DNA of 14,408 bases from Methanosphaera sp. rholeuAM130. Its GTDB lineage: Archaea > Methanobacteriota > Methanobacteria > Methanobacteriales > Methanobacteriaceae. Below the pieces are notes generated by a model. That model saw nothing but the letters and a program-made list of their open reading frames with translations. It had not been told where the DNA came from and made no database searches. A program made the position numbers and the translations under genes. This document shows, one piece after another, positions 14,324-14,408 of the stretch; position 1 is the stretch's first letter, and each line of letters opens with the position of its first letter. The DNA lies in NCBI GenBank assembly GCA_003266065.1, contig MUZY01000111.1, forward strand, positions 7,870 through 22,277. Reading direction: 5' to 3'.

Positions 14324-14333
14324 CTATATATAT
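14324..14333 (+). promoter_or_regulatory. TATA box of the TetR-like gene
   Basis: CTATATATAT is a clear TATA box. Transcription is expected near 14353-14355, inside the palindrome that follows. Confidence 0.6.
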
Positions 14334-14349
14334 GCGATTCCACATAATA

Positions 14350-14369
14350 TACCTAACGAACGGTAGGTA
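14350..14369. promoter_or_regulatory. 20-bp near-perfect palindrome, probable TetR-type autoregulatory operator
   Basis: TACCTAACGA followed by ACGGTAGGTA is an inverted repeat with one mismatched pair and a central AA. It covers the expected transcription start and runs up to the SD of the downstream gene (the GGTAGGTAGGT stretch ending at 14372). Size, symmetry and the CGAACG-like centre suit a TetR-family dimer, and autorepression is the usual arrangement for that family. Confidence 0.65.
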
Positions 14370-14376
14370 GGTAAAA

Positions 14377-14408
14377 ATGAATACTAAAGAAAAGATATTT
14401 GACGTGTC
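14377..14408 (+). CDS. N-terminus of a probable TetR-family regulator (cut by window end)
   Basis: Only ten codons and part of an eleventh are inside the window: MNTKEKIFDVS. This pattern (basic residues, then KIFDVSxxLF) is typical of the first helix of TetR/AcrR repressors, where the gene would continue with the HTH. The start is ATG with AGGTAGGT about 4-5 bases upstream and a TATA box about 50 bases upstream. The near-perfect palindrome just before it supports a DNA-binding, self-regulating product. The call rests on 11 residues plus the operator, so it is probable rather than certain. The gene it controls besides itself is probably downstream, out of view. Confidence 0.6.
   Translation, partial: MNTKEKIFDV

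Noticed and set aside
9115..14408. Mobile island, CRISPR array or defence system
   Set aside because: No integrase, transposase, terminal repeats, direct-repeat arrays or nuclease modules; the accessory genes look individually placed and regulated.

Overview
The window looks like archaeal chromosome, most likely from a methanogen of the order Methanobacteriales (Methanobrevibacter/Methanosphaera type; genus not resolved). The reasons are the archaeal information-processing genes (MCM helicase, aIF2-beta, Nmd3, archaeal-type TyrRS), AT-rich spacers with archaeal TATA boxes, Shine-Dalgarno sites matching AGGAGGTGAT, T-run terminators without strong GC hairpins, and short single-TM or zinc-ribbon-TM proteins of the kind common in that order. 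No rRNA, tRNA, CRISPR array, insertion sequence or attachment site was seen. No spacer exceeds 300 bases.

Layout. (1) 13-441, minus strand: a small membrane-anchored, probably coiled-coil protein, transcribed divergently from mcm. (2) 675-5781, plus strand: an information-processing block of mcm, aIF2-beta, nmd3, tyrS and a small protein built from two copies of one motif. The last gene is translationally coupled to tyrS: its SD overlaps the tyrS stop. (3) 5946-6533, minus strand: thymidylate kinase, convergent with block 2 across a spacer holding several inverted repeats. (4) 6619-9114: a long U32-family protein with a TTG start and a C-terminal half that looks like a degenerate second U32 barrel. 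(5) 9302-11807: three separately transcribed accessory genes: an LCMT/TcmP-type methyltransferase, a DUF998 membrane protein and an alpha/beta hydrolase. Each has an inverted repeat directly upstream of its TATA box. The one before the methyltransferase (TTTAGGT-AA-ACCTAAA) has DtxR/MntR-like half-sites. (6) 11944-12588, minus strand: a zinc-ribbon plus single-TM protein. (7) 12801-14225: an unusual fusion of two ACT domains, a helical linker and a metallo-beta-lactamase domain whose metal motif reads HxDxDH. (8) 14377 onward: the first codons of a probable TetR-family regulator, with a near-perfect 20-bp palindrome over its predicted transcription start and SD.

How the genes fit together. 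Block 2 plus tmk covers replication (MCM, dTTP supply), translation initiation (aIF2-beta), ribosome biogenesis (Nmd3) and tRNA charging (TyrRS). It is ordinary core gene content apart from the small duplicated protein. From 9.2 kb onward the genes are accessory, individually promoted and individually regulated. The points most worth following are the putative metal-repressor operator, the ACT-ACT-MBL fusion, the two-barrel U32 protein, the duplicated small protein and the TetR-like operator. I saw no clear multi-gene novel system.
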